Assembly: GCF_014873485.1 (NCBI RefSeq)
Contig: NZ_JADBDT010000001.1
Coordinates: 4,458,501 to 4,522,500, forward strand
Direction: 5' to 3'
DNA length: 64,000 nt
Source of the DNA: Sphingopyxis sp. OAS728
GTDB lineage: Bacteria; Pseudomonadota; Alphaproteobacteria; Sphingomonadales; Sphingomonadaceae
The notes under the pieces were generated by a model. It was not told the origin of the DNA, did no database searches, and saw only the letters and a list, made by a program, of their open reading frames with translations. How positions within the stretch are numbered: the first letter of the stretch is position 1; each line of letters begins with the position of its first letter. Shown one piece after another: positions 63,180-64,000 of the stretch. A program made the position numbers and the translations under genes.

Positions 63180-64000
63180 CTAGCCGCGCAGGGCTTCCCA
63201 GGCAGCGAGGGCCCGCGCCCGCGCCGCATCGTGCCCGATAAGCGGTTGCGGATAGGTGGGCACCTGCGCGTCCTGACCATGGGCGGCGGTGATCTCGGCG
63301 TCCGACAGATGTGCAAGTTCGGGAACATAAGTGCGGACATAATCTCCCATCGTAAACCGCTCGCTCTGGAGCAGCGGCGACATGATACGCGAGAAGACCG
63401 GCGCGTCGACGCCGGTGCCCGCAACATATTGCCAGTTCATCGCATTTGACCCGAGATCGGCGTCGAGCAACGTATCCCAGAACCAGCGCTCACCGCGGCG
63501 CCAATCAATCAGCAGATGTTTGACGAGGAAGGAGGCGGTGACCATCCGCACGCGGTTGTGCATCCAGCCCGTGCGCCAGAGCTCGCGCATGCCCGCGTCG
63601 ACCACCGGGTAGCCGGTCCGCCCCCGGGTCCAGGCGGCGAAGTCCCGGTCGGCTCCGGGGCCGCTCCGCCAGCCAAAATTATCGAAGGTGGGGCGCCCGT
63701 TCCGATCGCCATAATCGGGCATCTGGTCGACGAGATTGATGCCATGTTCGCGCCAGCCAAGCTCCGACCGAAAGGTTTCGGCGCCCGCATCGTCGCGCTC
63801 GCCGAGCGCATGCCAGATCGACCGAGGGCTGATTTCGCCAAAATGAAGATGCGGCGACAGCCGCGATGTCGCGGGGAGCGAAGGAAAATCGCGGCGGGTC
63901 TTATAGTCGCCGGCAAGCGGCAGCCAGTCGCGCAGCGCGCGCCATGCGCCCTTCTCGCCCGGGCGCCAGTCGCCAAATCCTGCGGCCCAGTCCGGGCTGG
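63180..64000 (-). CDS. phrB: Deoxyribodipyrimidine photolyase, C-terminal part
   Basis: At least 272 residues; the start lies beyond the window. The FAD-binding blocks are clear (GWMHNRVRMVTASFLVKHLL, DWRRGERWFWDTLLDADLGSNAMNWQ in parts: DLGSNAMNWQYVAGTG). It repairs UV-made cyclobutane dimers with light. The gene converges on the ABM gene with an 18-base gap. Confidence 0.93.
   Translation of the reverse strand, partial: SPDWAAGFGDWRPGEKGAWRALRDWLPLAGDYKTRRDFPSLPATSRLSPHLHFGEISPRSIWHALGERDDAGAETFRSELGWREHGINLVDQMPDYGDRNGRPTFDNFGWRSGPGADRDFAAWTRGRTGYPVVDAGMRELWRTGWMHNRVRMVTASFLVKHLLIDWRRGERWFWDTLLDADLGSNAMNWQYVAGTGVDAPVFSRIMSPLLQSERFTMGDYVRTYVPELAHLSDAEITAAHGQDAQVPTYPQPLIGHDAARARALAAWEALRG

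Overview
The window reads as a GC-rich alphaproteobacterial chromosome of the Sphingomonadales, most like Sphingopyxis and its relatives. The grounds are the FecA-type TonB receptor sets, a sphingomonad-style lasso peptide cluster, a luxR-luxI-phyH trio, a CspA/IF-1 pair, a Usg-like gene and a dispersed intergenic repeat family. No rRNA, tRNA or CRISPR array was seen. GC content was judged by eye, not computed.

Layout. 1-9.8 kb: the 3' part of a large autotransporter, a Crp/Fnr regulator, a hybrid histidine kinase and a small exported protein. 9.9-20.4 kb: an element-like block with a Fic pseudogene, a long ParB-like protein, a conserved plasmid/ICE-type protein, a 1444-residue methyltransferase/Strawberry-notch helicase fusion, a Toprim primase-like protein and a DUF2493 protein. 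20.6-32.9 kb: the most interesting part. LuxR, LuxI, a PhyH-type dioxygenase and a GntR regulator run straight into a two-precursor lasso peptide operon (A1, A2, B, C). It converges on an operon for an ECF sigma factor, FecR, a TonB receptor and a lasso isopeptidase. 33-38 kb: small proteins, csp-infA, a toxin-binding (MbcA/ParS-like) domain protein, a DUF3892 protein and a minimal tyrosine recombinase between two repeat copies. 38-49.3 kb: a cluster around a XRE-cupin regulator with aconitase X (both subunits), an M24 homologue, an esterase, a TauE/SafE permease, an M2 peptidase, a TonB receptor and an ornithine-cyclodeaminase-family enzyme; this fits use of a hydroxyproline-containing peptide. 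49.6-54 kb: small membrane and secreted proteins among repeats. 54-64 kb: housekeeping and stress genes (response regulator, trpB, folE, groES/groEL, usg-like, hsp20, hemH, fasciclin, NTF2-like, ABM monooxygenase, partial photolyase).

How the parts may work together. The lasso region looks like one unit joining quorum sensing (LuxR/LuxI), a possible small-molecule oxidation (PhyH), lasso peptide production (A1/A2/B/C), and surface sensing, uptake and cleavage of a lasso peptide (sigma/FecR/TonB receptor/isopeptidase). A palindrome upstream of luxI and one upstream of the first precursor share the nine bases TGCCGCAAT, which hints at common control but is not proof. The groES and hsp20 genes carry near-identical sigma-32-like promoters with the same spacing.
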